Assembly (NCBI GenBank): GCA_038121105.1
Contig: JAYONB010000002.1
Span: 1-64,000, forward strand
Direction of reading: 5' to 3'
DNA length: 64,000 nucleotides
Source: CALJDF01 sp038121105
GTDB taxonomy: Bacteria > Pseudomonadota > Alphaproteobacteria > SHVP01
Shown one piece after another: positions 1 to 7,020 of the stretch (within the stretch, counting starts at the first letter, position 1; each line of letters starts with the position of its first letter). The translations under genes were made by a program, and so were the position numbers. The notes under the pieces were generated by a model that did not search any database, was not told the origin of the DNA, and worked only from the letters and a program-made list of their open reading frames with translations.

Positions 1-32
1 AGCGAAGGGGATGGGACTGAAAGGCCGTCATT

Positions 33-78
33 TTCGAGAGCGATGTTTCTGCGGGTTCGAGAGCGATGTTTCTGCGGG
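33..78. repeat. 23-bp perfect tandem duplication
   Basis: Two identical 23-bp units lie head to tail at 33-55 and 56-78, each starting TTCGAGAGCG and ending TTCTGCGGG. They sit in the non-coding stretch before the TIGR02300 gene. I see no convincing gene or RNA in bases 1-246. A TTGACA hexamer at 165-170 has no good -10 partner. Confidence 0.9.
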
Positions 79-246
79 GTGGCGCCGCGTCCGCCTGTCT
101 AGCACAGCGTTCGCTGGGTCTAAAGAAGACTACTTTTGTGCCCCAAAAATGCGTGCAAAAGTTTTTGACAGAGATTGGGGATCATGGCATTGCAGATCGC
201 CGTTTTGCGGTGGCAAATCGGTTGTTTGGATATCGGAGGCTGGTCT

Positions 247-582
247 GTGGCGAAACCGGAATGGGGCACCAAACGCCAATGTCAGGAATGCGAGGTCAAG
301 TTCTACGACCTCGGAAAGACACCCATCATTTGTCCTGATTGTGGGACGGAATTCAAAGTGGTTGTTGCCGCTCGACCGGCGCCGAAGCCCGAACCCAAAG
401 AGGCCAAGCCGCCGCCCAAACACGACCGGCGGAACCGTGGCCCGGAAGACGACGAGGACGGAAGCGACGACCTTGACGACGATGAGGTCGACGACGATCT
501 GGACGATGACGACATCGATCTGGACGATGACGACGACGATGACGACCTCGAAGAAGTCATCGACAGCGGGAAGAGCGACTAG
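247..582 (+). CDS. TIGR02300 family protein (zinc ribbon plus acidic tail)
   Basis: A 111-residue protein of the alphaproteobacterial TIGR02300/FYDLN_acid family, whose function is unknown. The N-terminus carries a four-cysteine ribbon (C12-x2-C15 and C29-x2-C32) enclosing the family motif FYDLG at about residues 19-23. A short Pro/Lys-rich linker follows, and the last 40 or so residues are almost entirely Asp and Glu. The GTG at 247 is chosen because a clear GGAGG lies 7 bases upstream (235-239) and because translation then begins at the conserved MAKPEWGTKR. Longer in-frame ATG starts lack this. The acidic tail suggests binding to a basic partner, but that is inference. Confidence 0.9.
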   Translation: MAKPEWGTKRQCQECEVKFYDLGKTPIICPDCGTEFKVVVAARPAPKPEPKEAKPPPKHDRRNRGPEDDEDGSDDLDDDEVDDDLDDDDIDLDDDDDDDDLEEVIDSGKSD

Positions 583-609
583 CGCCTAGGCCCTTCCGCC
601 GGGCGCCGA

Positions 610-1761
610 CTACTTGGTGCCGGCGGCGACGTACCAATGGCCGGGCCGGGAATCCGCGACTTTCGTGAAGCCCGAGACACCGCGGCGCGGATCGAGTGTT
701 TGTTTCTGATAGCCCTCGAAAGCGTCGCGAAACCCCGCAGCGCCGAGGGCTTCGACGACATCGGTCTCGCACACTCGACCCCAGAAAGGTTCGTCGTTGT
801 AGTAGGTCTGCCAGTCGCGCAGCGTTTGTTCCATTAAGCTGGGCATGTCCGGATATCGAACCGGCACTTCCAGGTGCACCACGACGCCGCCTGGTTTGAG
901 CACCCGATAGCACTCCGACATGATCCGCGGGAGCGCTTTGGTGCTCGTTTCGTGAAGCATGACGAGCGATACCACGAGGTCGAGGCTTTCGTCGTCGAAC
1001 TTGAGATCTTCGCCGCTTTGCTGGGCGTAGTGGACCGGAACCCCGAGTGATTCGGCCCGCCCATGCGCATAGCGTAGCAGGGGCGCGGCCGGGTCGACGC
1101 CGTAGACCTTGGCTTTGGGGAAGAACTTTGCGAGCGGCACGGTGCTCGCGCCGACCGAACACCCGATATCGAGGATCGTCTTGGGGTTCAGGTCGGGAAA
1201 CTTCTCGTAAAGGAACTGAACCATGGTACGACCGCGGCCTTCCATGCCATTCCCGCCAGCCCGGCCAAAGTGGTAGATCGATGCCCCGCGGTCCAACACC
1301 GCGCCGGCGCGCACGTCGTGATCGCAGGTATCGGTGTAGTAGCTGCCGGGCTGGGCATGCTGGTCTACAGCGGCCAAATAGCGCGGTTGTTTCAAACCGG
1401 GGTCTAGGGTCAACGAGCCTAGTGGCTTCTTGGGACGCGAGAGTGCAATGAGGTCGTCGAGCTGGCGGTCGACGCTGTCGATGATCGTGTCCCACATCAA
1501 CTCTTGTCCCAGGCGCATCAATGAGCCCCACATCTGATGGTAGGGCTCGGCTTCCATCAGGTGACGAACTTCATGTCGTGTTGCCGGCGCTCGTTTGTGC
1601 TCTTTCTCAAACTTGGGCTTCGCGACGTGATCGTAGATATTGTGGTTGCCGGCGGTTATTTGGGACGACACATGCACCTTCATCGCCTGGACGAACTGCT
1701 GTCCGGCAAGTTCGTCGTGGTTGGCGCGTGGTAACATGACGTGGGGCAGGGTCTCGGCCAT
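610..1761 (-). CDS. class I SAM-dependent methyltransferase
   Basis: A 383-residue protein with a long N-terminal region of unknown role (about 190 residues) followed by a Methyltransf_11-type Rossmann fold. SAM motif I reads LDIGCSVGAS near residue 200, the acidic loop is YGVDPAAPLL, and the post-I region contains VLKPGGVVVHLEVP. The substrate cannot be deduced. The start at 1761 (MAETLPHV) has a GGGAG ribosome site upstream. Longer in-frame starts would run toward the tRNA-Ala gene, which is transcribed from the opposite strand. It is convergent with the TIGR02300 gene. Confidence 0.8.
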   Translation of the reverse strand: MAETLPHVMLPRANHDELAGQQFVQAMKVHVSSQITAGNHNIYDHVAKPKFEKEHKRAPATRHEVRHLMEAEPYHQMWGSLMRLGQELMWDTIIDSVDRQLDDLIALSRPKKPLGSLTLDPGLKQPRYLAAVDQHAQPGSYYTDTCDHDVRAGAVLDRGASIYHFGRAGGNGMEGRGRTMVQFLYEKFPDLNPKTILDIGCSVGASTVPLAKFFPKAKVYGVDPAAPLLRYAHGRAESLGVPVHYAQQSGEDLKFDDESLDLVVSLVMLHETSTKALPRIMSECYRVLKPGGVVVHLEVPVRYPDMPSLMEQTLRDWQTYYNDEPFWGRVCETDVVEALGAAGFRDAFEGYQKQTLDPRRGVSGFTKVADSRPGHWYVAAGTK

Positions 1762-1907
1762 GGTAATCTCCCGTTTTCCCCATGATGAACCGGGCATCCG
1801 CCGGGCACAATTGCCCGTCGTACCGATGGCTAATCCCAAGGCTTGATTCGCAGCCTGAGCGGCCCTAGGTTCCCAGCCGCGGGCCACCGGTGGGGCTCGC
1901 ACCCTAG

Positions 1908-1983
<76 letters not shown>

Positions 1984-1990
1984 GTTTCCA

Positions 1991-2016
1991 GAAGGCTCGG
2001 TTCACGCCGGGCCTTC
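1991..2016 (+). terminator. candidate tRNA-Ala terminator hairpin
   Basis: GAAGGCTCGG and CCGGGCCTTC form a 10-bp stem with one G-U pair around a 6-base loop, starting 8 bases after the tRNA CCA. AATATTTGTG follows instead of a pure T run, so intrinsic termination is plausible rather than certain. The same hairpin could serve the converging cNMP-binding gene that ends at 2031. Confidence 0.5.
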
Positions 2017-2030
2017 AATATTTGTGGACC

Positions 2031-2450
2031 CTAGGATGACGGCGGCGCCCCGCCCGATTTCTCATCCCACTGGCTTTCGCCTTTTCGTTTCATGAACTCG
2101 TCCGTCATGCTGCGGACGCGCCCGACCATGATCTGAAGCATGCGCCGCATCACCGGGTTCATTTCGTTCAGGCGCTTTAGGAACTCCTCGCGCGCGACGA
2201 TGATCACTTCCGTCTCTTCCACGGTGACCGCCTCGGCCATGCGCGGGCGCTCGTCGAACAGCGCCATTTCGCCGACGACATCGCCTGGGCCTAAGACCGC
2301 TACGACATGTGGCTTGCCACGTCCGGCGCCTTTTCGTATTTCGACGTGGCCGCTCACGATAAGGTAGGCGTTGTCTCCGGGCTCGCCTTCGCTGAAAATC
2401 GTTGTGTGCGACTCAATGGCCAGCCGTTCGAAGCTTTTATTCGCGTCCAT
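2031..2450 (-). CDS. cyclic nucleotide-binding domain protein
   Basis: A 139-residue stand-alone cNMP-binding fold. The phosphate-binding cassette region reads GDVVGEMALFDERPRMAEAV; GE and the arginine that contact cNMP in Crp/PKA-like domains are present. An upstream beta-roll segment is SEGEPGDNAYLIVSG. There is no helix-turn-helix after the domain, only a short helical tail (MKRKGESQWDEKSG), so it is not a Crp/Fnr transcription factor. It may sense a nucleotide and act through a protein partner. It is divergent from the gamma-carbonic-anhydrase gene. Confidence 0.85.
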   Translation of the reverse strand: MDANKSFERLAIESHTTIFSEGEPGDNAYLIVSGHVEIRKGAGRGKPHVVAVLGPGDVVGEMALFDERPRMAEAVTVEETEVIIVAREEFLKRLNEMNPVMRRMLQIMVGRVRSMTDEFMKRKGESQWDEKSGGAPPSS

Positions 2451-2568
2451 GTCTAAGCTCGTGGATTGGTAATGGAATTTCGGGCCAACCTAGCTGCTTG
2501 GGGCGCGCCGTGCTGTGACCGTCGCTACTATGCCGTGCTGCCACCGTTGGCGATTCAATTGAGGATAC

Positions 2569-3156
2569 ATGATAACATTTGGTCCGGGTGTGCAAGTCGA
2601 TGCCGCAGCCTACATTCATGAAACCGCACAGATTTACGGGGATGTCGCCATCGGCGCCGGGTCGTCGGTTTGGATCAACGTAGCGATGCGCGCCGAATGC
2701 TTTGCGATCAAAATCGGCGCGCACACCAATATTCAGGATTTCACGATGATACACGTCGGGGCCAGCACGCCTACCATCATCGGCGACCATTGTTCCATTA
2801 CCCATCACTGCACGATCCACGGCTGCACAATCGGCGACAACTGCCTGATCGGAATTAATGCGACTGTTATGGATGGTGCGGTGATCGGCGATAACACTAT
2901 TGTCGCGGGCGGCGCTTTTGTTCGAGAAGGTGCCGTCGTCCCGCCCAATTCGATCGTCATGGGTGTCCCCGCGCAAGTCACAAAGACCCGCAACAACTGG
3001 ATTGCCAACCGCTTGAATGCGTTCATGTACGAACAAAACGCCGAGGCCTACGCTCGAGGGGAGCATCGGGTATGGTCGGACCCGGCCGGCCAAGAGGCCA
3101 TGAACAAGAAGATGAACGCGTTGCGCAAAGAGTTCGCCTCTTTGTTCGGCGAGTGA
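2569..3156 (+). CDS. gamma carbonic anhydrase-like hexapeptide-repeat protein
   Basis: A 195-residue left-handed beta-helix protein of the gamma-CA/YrdA/PaaY group. Repeated hexapeptide turns (IYGDVAIGAGSSVWI, IGDHCSITHHCTI, IGDNCLIGINATV) are followed by a C-terminal alpha helix. Histidines in MIHVG and in ITHHCTIHG are placed as the trimer-interface zinc ligands of the family. Enzymatic carbonic anhydrase activity is not certain, because many members are inactive or act on acyl-CoA derivatives. GAGG precedes the ATG. It is followed after 10 bases by speE, so the two are probably co-transcribed. Confidence 0.85.
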   Translation: MITFGPGVQVDAAAYIHETAQIYGDVAIGAGSSVWINVAMRAECFAIKIGAHTNIQDFTMIHVGASTPTIIGDHCSITHHCTIHGCTIGDNCLIGINATVMDGAVIGDNTIVAGGAFVREGAVVPPNSIVMGVPAQVTKTRNNWIANRLNAFMYEQNAEAYARGEHRVWSDPAGQEAMNKKMNALRKEFASLFGE

Positions 3157-3166
3157 CCGTTTCACG

Positions 3167-4033
3167 ATGACTGACTGGTTTCGGGAAAATCTTTATCCGT
3201 CCGTGGCCCAGAATTTGGCCCGTCGCACGTTGCTGTACGAGGGCGACACGGACTTTCAGCATGTCGAGATTTTCGAGAACGCGGCCATGGGTCGGGTGAT
3301 GGCGCTCGACGGCATTGTTCAGACGACCGAAAAGGACGAGTTCATCTATCACGAGATGATGGCCCACGTGCCGCTGTTCGCGCATGGCAATGTCCGGCGG
3401 GTCTTGATCATCGGTGGCGGCGACGGGGGCGTCCTGCGCGAGGTGCTGCGACACCCGGTCGATCAGGTGACAATGGTCGATATCGACGGGCAGGTCATCG
3501 AGCTGTCCAAGGAGTTTCTGCCGAGCCTTAGCGCCGGGGCGTTCGACGACCCGCGAGCCGAGATCGTCGTGGGCGACGGCGTTCAATTCGTCGCCGATTG
3601 CGATGAGCGGTTCGACGTGGCGATCATCGACTCGACGGATCCCGTGGGCCCAGGCGAGGGTCTTTTCACCAAATCCTTTTACCGGCGTTGTGCCGCAATC
3701 CTGGAGGACCAAGGCATCGTTGTGACGCAAAACGGTGTGCCTTACTTTCAGGCCGAAGAGCTGGTCCGGACATCGCAGCGTTTCGACGGTGTGTTTGCCC
3801 ATTTCGGGTTCTATGTGGTCGCGGTCCCGACCTACTACGGTGGTTTCATGACCCTGGGGTGGGGGAGCAATGCGCGGGATCTGTCACAGCGCCTTACGCC
3901 GAGCGAGGTGGCGCGAATCGAACAAGCGGGATTCAAGACCCGCTATTACAATGCCGCCATCCATGAAGGTGCCTTTGCACTGCCCCAGTATATTCGGGAC
4001 CTTGCCGCGGAGGCGCGCTACGACAATTCTTGA
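3167..4033 (+). CDS. speE: polyamine aminopropyltransferase (spermidine synthase)
   Basis: A 288-residue enzyme that moves the aminopropyl group of decarboxylated SAM to putrescine, giving spermidine in the cytoplasm. Diagnostic segments are the N-terminal QHVEIFENAAMGRVMALDG, the dcSAM-binding GGGDGGVLREVLRH, the acidic MVDID, and the catalytic-loop signature DSTDPVGPGEGLF. PTYYGGFM lies in the C-terminal part, as usual. The length is normal. There is no obvious ribosome site, so it may be coupled to the gene ending 10 bases upstream. Confidence 0.95.
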   Translation: MTDWFRENLYPSVAQNLARRTLLYEGDTDFQHVEIFENAAMGRVMALDGIVQTTEKDEFIYHEMMAHVPLFAHGNVRRVLIIGGGDGGVLREVLRHPVDQVTMVDIDGQVIELSKEFLPSLSAGAFDDPRAEIVVGDGVQFVADCDERFDVAIIDSTDPVGPGEGLFTKSFYRRCAAILEDQGIVVTQNGVPYFQAEELVRTSQRFDGVFAHFGFYVVAVPTYYGGFMTLGWGSNARDLSQRLTPSEVARIEQAGFKTRYYNAAIHEGAFALPQYIRDLAAEARYDNS

Positions 4034-4128
4034 AATTCGCGGACGATCTCCCCACCTTTAGCGCTGTGGGGTGCCAATGGTGGGCTCCATTCGGGTTTGA
4101 ACTCGCTCATACAAGAGGAGCAAAAGCC

Positions 4129-4593
4129 ATGGGGCGCCTTTCCCTTTTCGATCACCCGCTCCTTCTGGGGTTCGAAGAAGTCGAGCGTACGGTCGACAGA
4201 CTAACGAAATCGGGCGGCGACGGGTATCCGCCGTACAACATCGAACAAACCAGTGCAGGCGCGCTGCGAATCACGCTTGCCGTTGCCGGATTCGCCGAGG
4301 AAGACCTCAGCGTGACGGTCGAATCCAATCAGCTCGTGGTCCGCGGCAAGCAACGTGCGGATGACGACGATCGGGTGTTCTTGCACCGCGGGATTGCGGC
4401 GCGCCAGTTTCAACGATCTTTCCTTCTAGCCGACGGGATCGAAGTTACCGGCGCGACGCTCAAGAAGGGGCTGCTGCACATCGAAATGGCGCGCCCCCAG
4501 GTTGAGACGTTGGTCCGCTCGGTGAAGATCACCACTGAGCCTGCGGTGTCGACGGAAAAAGTTGCAGTGGGGACCGACAATGACCCGGGATGA
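4129..4593 (+). CDS. Hsp20/alpha-crystallin small heat-shock protein
   Basis: A 154-residue IbpA-like holdase chaperone. The alpha-crystallin domain spans about residues 35-130 (YNIEQTSAGALRITLAVAGF, QLVVRGKQ, FQRSFLLADGIEVTGATLKKGLLHIEM). The ATG at 4129 is chosen for its GAGGAG 8 bases upstream; an ORF opening at 4030 lacks this. Its 3' end overlaps the DUF1150 gene by 14 bases, an arrangement common in alphaproteobacteria. No heat-shock (sigma-32 or CIRCE) element was recognised upstream. Confidence 0.92.
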   Translation: MGRLSLFDHPLLLGFEEVERTVDRLTKSGGDGYPPYNIEQTSAGALRITLAVAGFAEEDLSVTVESNQLVVRGKQRADDDDRVFLHRGIAARQFQRSFLLADGIEVTGATLKKGLLHIEMARPQVETLVRSVKITTEPAVSTEKVAVGTDNDPG

Positions 4594-4831
4594 GCGCTCG
4601 CCGACACTGATCGGGGACGGTCCCGCCGAATTGTTGCGCAACCTGTCTCCTGCGGCTTTTGCGGCGCTCGGCGCGGAGGGTCTTGCCTACATCAAGCCCG
4701 TGGTTGCTGACGGCGATTGCCAATTCGAGATTCATCTGGCGGACGGTCGGGTGATGGCGACGATGGCCCGTCGTGACCTTGCAGAGGAGGTTGTGCGGCA
4801 AAACGACCTTGAGCCGGTCAGCGTTCACTAA
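4580..4831 (+). CDS. DUF1150 family protein
   Basis: An 83-residue protein of unknown function. The features that place it in DUF1150 are LGAEGLAYIKPV near residue 35, DGRVMATMARRDLAEEVVRQNDLEPVSVH at the end, and its position directly behind a small heat-shock gene. The ATG at 4580 lies inside the hsp20 reading frame, indicating translational coupling. It is convergent with the M23 peptidase gene, with 10 bases between the stops. Confidence 0.8.
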   Translation: MTRDERSPTLIGDGPAELLRNLSPAAFAALGAEGLAYIKPVVADGDCQFEIHLADGRVMATMARRDLAEEVVRQNDLEPVSVH

Positions 4832-4841
4832 GTGCCGCCGC

Positions 4842-6251
4842 CTACCGCCGGGTGATAAATGCGATCCCGGCCATCGACAGAATGACGCCAATCAAGGCCG
4901 CGGCGATGAGCCACGGTGGCGGTCCCTTAGCACCGCGTGGCGTCCGCAACGCCGCAGGCAAAGTCACGGGCAGAAGTTCCTCGGCGCGCTCGGCCAAAGT
5001 CGGGGCGGCCGGCTCGGGCGTAGCCTGGGCAACTTCAGGCGCGGCAGGGGTCTGTGGCGTCGTTGCGTCGTTCGCCGGAGGTAGTTCGCTTGCTGACGGG
5101 GGTGTTGCCGGCGTGACTGGTGTTCCCGGCGAGGTTGGTGTAACCGCCGGTGTCGGCGTGGATGCCGGGGGTGATGCCATGGCGGGTTGGTCGCCAAGCT
5201 GAAGCGTACGTTCCAGCCTAAAGGCGATCTTGGTCTCGCCGACTTCTTCGCGAAGTAGTTCGAAAACGCCACGATAGGTGCCGATCTCAAAACCGGTGGC
5301 GGGACGGCGGCGTCCGACAAATGCGAGATGGCGTGCGCTATAGCCTTCTTGCGCCGATCGTGTTTGGGTCGTGAATACTGAGCCATCAGGCGCAAAAATC
5401 GTAAACCGATCGCGGTCTCCGGGATGGGTGCCGAATAACTCCACCCAGAAAATCAGGGCGCCGGCATCTGCCGGCAACGCGTCGTTGGCATGTTCGCCCT
5501 CCAGCACTTCGATCCCTTTGGGTGGCCGATCGGTGAAACCGGCATTGAGTAGACCGGTCTCTACGTAGGGCGTTTTTTCTAGGAACGCGGGTTCGAATAA
5601 CGGCGCCCCGGCGGTCCCGCACTTGCCGGTCGCCTCGAAGCCAACAAAGGGGTCGACGCGCTTCTTGCCGTTGCGCACCTCGAAATGAACGTGCGGAAAT
5701 TGCGTCAATCCAGAGAGCCCGATCTCCCCTAGGGGTTCGCCTTTCTTGATCGTCTGCCCCTTCACGACGACGATGCTGTCTTTGCGCAAATGGCAATACT
5801 GCGTAGTCCAGCCGTTGTCGTGGCGCAAGACGACGCCGTTCCCGCATTCTCGACCCCGGACGCTATTCGCATCGGTCTCCAAAATGCCGACATCGTCCAT
5901 TCCGTCGCGCGTTCCGGCGACGACGCCATCTGCCGCGGCAATAACCGAGATCCCCTCGCGCATGACGTCTAGGTTTGCGACGCGAAAATCGATCCCGAAG
6001 TGGCGTTGATACGCCCGACGTCCGCAGGTGTGGTCTTCGGCGCCGGGTCCGGGATCGTGATCGAAATAGTTCTGCGCCCAGCAAATTTCGGGTACCGAGC
6101 ATGCGACCGGCGATCCTAAGACGATCGGTGGTGGGACGGCCTGCTGCGCATCGACGTCGGAATGTGCCCAGCCAACCAGGACGGCCGAAAGCAACGCGGC
6201 GGAAAGGAAACGTGACATTTCGCGCGTTCGAAACTGCATGGACCGGAACAT
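4842..6251 (-). CDS. M23 family (LytM-type) metallopeptidase with C-terminal membrane anchor
   Basis: Up to 469 residues. An N-terminal signal peptide (SRFLSAALLSAVLVGWAHS) is followed by an M23 fold. The zinc ligands of the family are seen in HFGIDF (H-x3-D) and in FPHVHFEVRNGKKRVDP (H-x-H). Next comes a beta-rich domain, then a Pro/Thr/Ala-rich linker of about 70 residues and a hydrophobic segment near the C-terminus (WLIAAALIGVILSMAGIAFI) ending in RR. It should face the periplasm and cut, or help cut, peptidoglycan cross-bridges. Starts at 6251, 6239 and 6218 are all possible; none has a strong ribosome site. Confidence 0.8.
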   Translation of the reverse strand: MFRSMQFRTREMSRFLSAALLSAVLVGWAHSDVDAQQAVPPPIVLGSPVACSVPEICWAQNYFDHDPGPGAEDHTCGRRAYQRHFGIDFRVANLDVMREGISVIAAADGVVAGTRDGMDDVGILETDANSVRGRECGNGVVLRHDNGWTTQYCHLRKDSIVVVKGQTIKKGEPLGEIGLSGLTQFPHVHFEVRNGKKRVDPFVGFEATGKCGTAGAPLFEPAFLEKTPYVETGLLNAGFTDRPPKGIEVLEGEHANDALPADAGALIFWVELFGTHPGDRDRFTIFAPDGSVFTTQTRSAQEGYSARHLAFVGRRRPATGFEIGTYRGVFELLREEVGETKIAFRLERTLQLGDQPAMASPPASTPTPAVTPTSPGTPVTPATPPSASELPPANDATTPQTPAAPEVAQATPEPAAPTLAERAEELLPVTLPAALRTPRGAKGPPPWLIAAALIGVILSMAGIAFITRR

Positions 6252-6291
6252 AGCATTTCCGGTCGCAGAAACGTTAGGTGGTCATTTCGTT

Positions 6292-6759
6292 TTAGGCGGC
6301 GTGGGAGGTCGCCGTCTGTTCGGTGAGGACGGCGTAAATCGCATCGGGGTTGTCACACCCTCTGATCTTCTCGCAGACAGCATTGTCACGAAGAAGTCGC
6401 GAGACGCGGGCGAGCGCCTTTAGGTGGTCGGCCCCGGCCGTCTCCGGTGCCAGCAAGACAAACACGAGGTCGACCGGTTCATCGTCGATGGCGTCGAAGT
6501 CGATCGGACGTTCGAGTTGGGCAAAGACGCCGTGCAATCGGTCGAGGTCCTTGAGTTTCCCGTGTGGGATGGCAATGCCATGTCCGACGCCCGTCGTTCC
6601 CAGGCGTTCCCGCTCCAGCAAGATGTCGAATATCTCGCGTTCTTCGCGACCCGAGGTTTTCGCGGCAATGGCCGCAAGTTCCTGGAGAGCGTGTTTCTTT
6701 CCGGTCGCTTTGAGGTGCGATACGACGGAATCGACGTTTAGCAACTCGGTGATATCCAT
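6292..6759 (-). CDS. ptsN: nitrogen-PTS EIIA component (IIA-Ntr)
   Basis: A 155-residue PTS EIIA type-2 protein that receives phosphate from NPr and signals nitrogen/carbon status to potassium and stress systems. The phospho-acceptor histidine lies in GIAIPHGK, and the N-terminal pattern ITELLNVDSVVSHLKATGKK is typical of PtsN. It is downstream of rpoN on the same strand, as in most proteobacteria, but the hpf gene that usually lies between them is absent. The start codon has no Shine-Dalgarno and directly follows the TAA of a small upstream ORF. Confidence 0.95.
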   Translation of the reverse strand: MDITELLNVDSVVSHLKATGKKHALQELAAIAAKTSGREEREIFDILLERERLGTTGVGHGIAIPHGKLKDLDRLHGVFAQLERPIDFDAIDDEPVDLVFVLLAPETAGADHLKALARVSRLLRDNAVCEKIRGCDNPDAIYAVLTEQTATSHAA

Positions 6760-6891
6760 TTATCGGCGCTCGCTGATCGCGGCCACTTGAGCTTGGCCGG
6801 GGTGCTGCCGCCGAATCACTTCGAGGCGCGCTTCATGAGATCGGGCGCGGTGAAGGGAGTCGTTGGCGTGACTGCGGTTCTGAATCAACAT
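6760..6891 (-). CDS. candidate 43-codon leader ORF upstream of ptsN
   Basis: An ATG at 6891 opens a 43-codon frame (MLIQNRSHANDSLHRARSH and on) whose TAA at 6760-6762 is immediately followed by the ptsN ATG (TAAATG). No family is recognised and there is no strong ribosome site, so this may be a chance ORF. It is listed because it fills the place where hpf is expected and could couple ribosomes into ptsN. Confidence 0.3.
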   Translation of the reverse strand: MLIQNRSHANDSLHRARSHEARLEVIRRQHPGQAQVAAISERR

Positions 6892-6954
6892 TGAAAGCTA
6901 TGTTCGACGCCCGCCAGCCGATGATTCTTGGCTCGGCCGGGGCTGAGGCGGCGG

Positions 6955-6984
6955 AACATAGGCTGTGCGTCGCGGGCTTGTCAA
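6955..6984 (-). promoter_or_regulatory. candidate sigma-70 promoter for ptsN, with palindrome at -35
   Basis: On the minus strand, TTGACA (6979-6984) and TATGTT (6955-6960) are separated by 18 bases, placing a start site near 6948, about 190 bases before ptsN. A perfect inverted repeat, CTTGTC-AAC-GACAAG (6977-6991), covers the -35 box and could be an operator. Confidence 0.5.
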
Positions 6985-7020
6985 CGACAAGAAATCCGCG
7001 GAAAACAGCCAAATCGGGGG

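Noticed and set aside
165..193. Promoter for the TIGR02300 gene at TTGACA 165-170
   Set aside because: The region 16-18 bases downstream has no acceptable -10 (CATTGC).
450..570. Tandem GACGATGAC-like repeat in the TIGR02300 gene as a mobile or regulatory repeat
   Set aside because: It simply encodes the family's Asp/Glu-rich tail and has no regular unit length.
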